NCBI RefSeq assembly: GCF_022227765.1
Contig: NZ_JAJMLZ010000008.1
Span: 62,001-126,000, forward strand
DNA length: 64,000 nucleotides
DNA from: Ectothiorhodospira shaposhnikovii
GTDB taxonomy: Bacteria > Pseudomonadota > Gammaproteobacteria > Ectothiorhodospirales > Ectothiorhodospiraceae
Reading direction: 5' to 3'
The notes beneath the pieces are model-generated. The model searched no databases. It was not told the origin of the DNA and saw nothing but the letters and a program-made list of their open reading frames with translations. This document shows, piece after piece, positions 61,605-64,000 of the stretch; the stretch's first letter is position 1, and every line of letters starts with the position of its first letter. The position numbers and the translations under genes were made by a program.

Positions 61605-64000
61605 TCAGTTGAACTTCATGGCCCGCTTCATCAGCTTTTCAGCGTCGGGCTCGTTGGGGTTGAAGGGGGTGCCCGGATGCACCGCCATCACGGTGCACTT
61701 CTCGGCGGCCCGCACGATGTCCTTGTACGGCGCCCCCTGGGGGTTGGTCACCACCGCCTGGCGGTTGTCATCGTAGGCGAACACGCCGGGAGCGATCTGC
61801 ACGCACTCGTCACAGGCGGTGCATTCGGTAGTCTCCACCCAGACCGGCTCGTATTCCAGTCCATTGCCCTGGGCGGCATGACCGTTGCCGTTGCTGCCAT
61901 TGACCGGCGCCGCCGACACGGCGGGTGCCGGTGCCTGCAGGGTATCCGCCAGCTTCGCGGCGCCCTCGCCGCTGACCAGGGACAGCAGGGCACTGGAGAG
62001 ACGCTGGGCCATGTCGGCACGGGTCTGGGCCGCCACGGCGTCCACATCCACCACCTCGTGATCCAGTCCCAACAACCCCTTGAGCTGATGCCAGAATTCC
62101 AGTCGTTCCTCGGCAGAACGCACCAGTTCCTCGGACACCAGCACCCGGGTCAGGCGGTTCTTGGCATCCACGGCCCAGACATAGGGGAAGCGACCTTCCC
62201 GCTCGTCCTCGGACAGCTTCAGGAACTCAGCCATGGGGACCATGTCGTCGTTCCAGGTCTCCACCGGCGCCTTGCGGAAGTGCTTGCGGAAGCGACCTTC
62301 GGTCAGGGCGAAGTCGGCAAAGGTCATGGGCAGTTCCATGGTGGCCTCGCCGCCGTCCTCTTCCTGATACTTCAGGGTGTAGGTGGGCCAGTCCTGATCG
62401 ATGGCCGGGTTGCCTTCCAGGGTGCAGCACTCACGGAAGGTCACGCCCTTGTCCGGGTTGTAGCGGAACAACGGATAGGCACGGGACTCCACCGCCAGCT
62501 TGGACTGGGCGAAGGCCACATCGTCACCCACCCCATGCTCCGGCGGACACACGGCATAGACGTTGAACAGGGCCGGACGACGGGCGTTGAGGCCCTCGAT
62601 GAAGCTCTCCAGCAGGTGGGTCACATGGGAGATGGCACCCTGCATCACGTAGCTGGTACGGTGGGCCAGGCCGATCAGGCTGATCTCCTTGCGGATCTCC
62701 TCCTTGCCCTTCCAGGCCTTGCCGTAGGGAGCCATGTCGGACACCTGGCTGATGAAGCCGGAGGTACAGGCCTGGCCGCCGGTGTTGGAGTACACCTGGG
62801 TATCCACCACCAGCACCTTGATGGGCATGCCGGACATCAGGGCGCGGGACAGGTTCTGGAAGCCGATGTCGTACATGGCGCCGTCACCACCGATCCCCAC
62901 CACCGGCGGGCAGAGGTGGAATTCCTCGTCGCTGAACTGCTCCCAGTTGAACTGGGCGAAGAAGGGCTCATGCTCCACCGGGTTGTAGGTACCGGCCAGC
63001 TCCAGCTCCGCCATGCGGATGGCCTTGAAGCCCTCTGCCATCTTGGCCATGTGACCTTCGAAGATGCCCATGGCCATGGACGGGGTGTCCTGGAACAGAT
63101 GGCTGGCCCAGGGGAACGGATACGGGCTGTAGGGGAAGGTGGAACCCCACACGGAGGTGCAGCCGGTGGCGTTGATGACACCCATCTCGGTACGGCCACG
63201 ACCGGAAGGCCCTTCCAGATAACGCCAGCGCAGGTCCTTGAGCTTGGCCAGCACGCCGGTGATCCACTGCAGCCAGTCCGGATCGACGGTGTGGCTGCCG
63301 CCGGCATCCAGGGCGGTGGACAGGCGGGCCAGGGTCAGATCCTTGTCGGCATGCTCGCCGATCACCTGGTTGACGGCCTGGACATTGGACAGATCCATGC
63401 CTTCGGCCAGCTTCAGGCGCACATGCTGTTCCAGCCGGCCGATGAGATCATCCAGCTTCTTGAGCTGAGCCTTGACGCGGGGCTGCATCAGGGCGGTCAC
63501 GGTGGCCGTGAACAGATGCACGGTGGTCTTTTCGCCGCAACCCAGGCAGGCGGAATCGCCGCAGTTCAGGGAACCGTAGGCCTTTTTGTCCAGCAGCAGG
63601 GTTTCCAGGGCGCCGATGCCCTCGTCCAGATCCTCGATGCGGATGTAGTCCGGACGGGTGGTGGGCAGATCCATCCAGAAATCCCAGTTGCGGCGCATGG
63701 TGTCCACGCTTTCCGGGGTCTGGGGGGTCACCACCAGGGCCTGGTCCTCACAGATGCGCACGCATTCCATGCAGCCCTTGCAGGTGTAGGGGTTGAGGGT
63801 CAAGGAGAACAGACCGCCGCTACCCTTGGCACGCTTTTCCATGGCGCTGAAGAAGGGACGGGTGGCGGCGAACTGGAAGTCGCCGATGGACTCCTTGAGC
63901 CAGCCCAGTTCCTTTTCCAGACGGCTCTTGTCATCACCCTGCAGGTCGGTTTCGGCCAGCAGATGGGTGATGGCAAAGTCCAGCTCGGCGCGCACGTCGG
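61605..64000 (-). CDS. Pyruvate:ferredoxin oxidoreductase-like protein, C-terminal part, with fused ferredoxin domain (5' truncated)
   Basis: About 798 residues are visible and the reading frame remains open at the window edge, so the N-terminal part is missing. A ferredoxin-type segment (YTCKGCMECVRICEDQALVV) is followed by a Cys-containing segment (CGDSACLGCGEKTTVH). The thiamine-pyrophosphate domain follows (GDGAMYDIGFQNLSRALMSG and QVYSNTGGQACTSG). The last 85 residues, after an Asn/Gly/Ala-rich linker, form a single-cluster ferredoxin domain (CTACDECVQIAPGVF with a fourth cysteine in EKCTVMAVHPG). The enzyme would decarboxylate a 2-oxoacid, probably pyruvate, and reduce ferredoxin, or run in reverse. 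Immediately upstream of rnfC2, it suggests direct electron supply to Rnf2. Substrate and N-terminal domain order cannot be checked here. Confidence 0.87.
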   Translation of the reverse strand, partial: DVRAELDFAITHLLAETDLQGDDKSRLEKELGWLKESIGDFQFAATRPFFSAMEKRAKGSGGLFSLTLNPYTCKGCMECVRICEDQALVVTPQTPESVDTMRRNWDFWMDLPTTRPDYIRIEDLDEGIGALETLLLDKKAYGSLNCGDSACLGCGEKTTVHLFTATVTALMQPRVKAQLKKLDDLIGRLEQHVRLKLAEGMDLSNVQAVNQVIGEHADKDLTLARLSTALDAGGSHTVDPDWLQWITGVLAKLKDLRWRYLEGPSGRGRTEMGVINATGCTSVWGSTFPYSPYPFPWASHLFQDTPSMAMGIFEGHMAKMAEGFKAIRMAELELAGTYNPVEHEPFFAQFNWEQFSDEEFHLCPPVVGIGGDGAMYDIGFQNLSRALMSGMPIKVLVVDTQVYSNTGGQACTSGFISQVSDMAPYGKAWKGKEEIRKEISLIGLAHRTSYVMQGAISHVTHLLESFIEGLNARRPALFNVYAVCPPEHGVGDDVAFAQSKLAVESRAYPLFRYNPDKGVTFRECCTLEGNPAIDQDWPTYTLKYQEEDGGEATMELPMTFADFALTEGRFRKHFRKAPVETWNDDMVPMAEFLKLSEDEREGRFPYVWAVDAKNRLTRVLVSEELVRSAEERLEFWHQLKGLLGLDHEVVDVDAVAAQTRADMAQRLSSALLSLVSGEGAAKLADTLQAPAPAVSAAPVNGSNGNGHAAQGNGLEYEPVWVETTECTACDECVQIAPGVFAYDDNRQAVVTNPQGAPYKDIVRAAEKCTVMAVHPGTPFNPNEPDAEKLMKRAMKFN

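Overview
The window is high-GC DNA, densely packed with genes on both strands, from a gammaproteobacterium. The best guess is a member of the Ectothiorhodospiraceae, i.e. a purple sulfur or halo-alkaliphilic bacterium. The clues are a Tat-exported HiPIP that closely resembles, from memory, the Ectothiorhodospira vacuolata type, two Rnf electron-transport clusters, a multi-subunit Mrp-type cation/proton antiporter, assimilatory sulfur genes and two CysB-like regulators. No rRNA, tRNA, CRISPR array or transposase was recognised.

Layout. 0.2-4.1 kb: a PioABC-like module (outer-membrane barrel, periplasmic multihaem cytochrome and divergent HiPIP), probably for electron exchange across the outer membrane. 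4.3-8.9 kb: a chimeric PAAR-like (DUF4150) effector whose C-terminal half switches abruptly to AT-rich sequence, followed by an equally AT-rich membrane protein that is a candidate immunity partner. 8.9-16.7 kb: a repeat-domain lipoprotein, an atypical pyruvate kinase, cysH, a DUF411 protein, a glycine-zipper lipoprotein, cysI with a DUF934 partner, and a nucleoside deaminase. 16.7-23.8 kb: the phosphate operon pstS-pstC-pstA-pstB-phoU (minus strand), with a Pho box before pstS and a terminator, a repeat and an inverted repeat between pstS and pstC. 23.8-30.7 kb: a YihY membrane protein, a GGDEF/EAL protein, a peroxiredoxin and a chemoreceptor. 30.8-38.6 kb: a nine-gene Mrp/Mbh-like antiporter operon headed by a DUF1318 lipoprotein gene. 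38.7-44.7 kb: metG, a small orphan ORF, two tandem cysB-like genes, and mtnB-mtnC of methionine salvage.

44.8-50.7 kb: a canonical rnfABCDGE-nth operon. 50.9-57.1 kb: a c-di-GMP block (two GGDEF/EAL proteins and a YcgR-type PilZ protein). 57.1-64.0 kb: a second, differently ordered set on the minus strand: a pyruvate:ferredoxin oxidoreductase-like gene with a C-terminal ferredoxin domain (5' end outside the window), then rnfC-D-G-E-A and a short NqrM-like Cys-rich protein, with no rnfB.

The common theme is energy and redox coupling: extracellular or outer-membrane electron transfer, ferredoxin/NAD(H) coupling to ion gradients through Rnf, and cation/proton exchange. The most interesting points are the RnfB-less Rnf2/oxidoreductase operon, the Pio-like module with a nine-haem cytochrome, the GC-discordant effector/immunity pair, and the antiporter operon, which has a split MrpA, an MbhE-MnhB fusion and one NuoM-like subunit lacking the usual TM5 glutamate. 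Family assignments come from reading the sequences and were not checked by database search.
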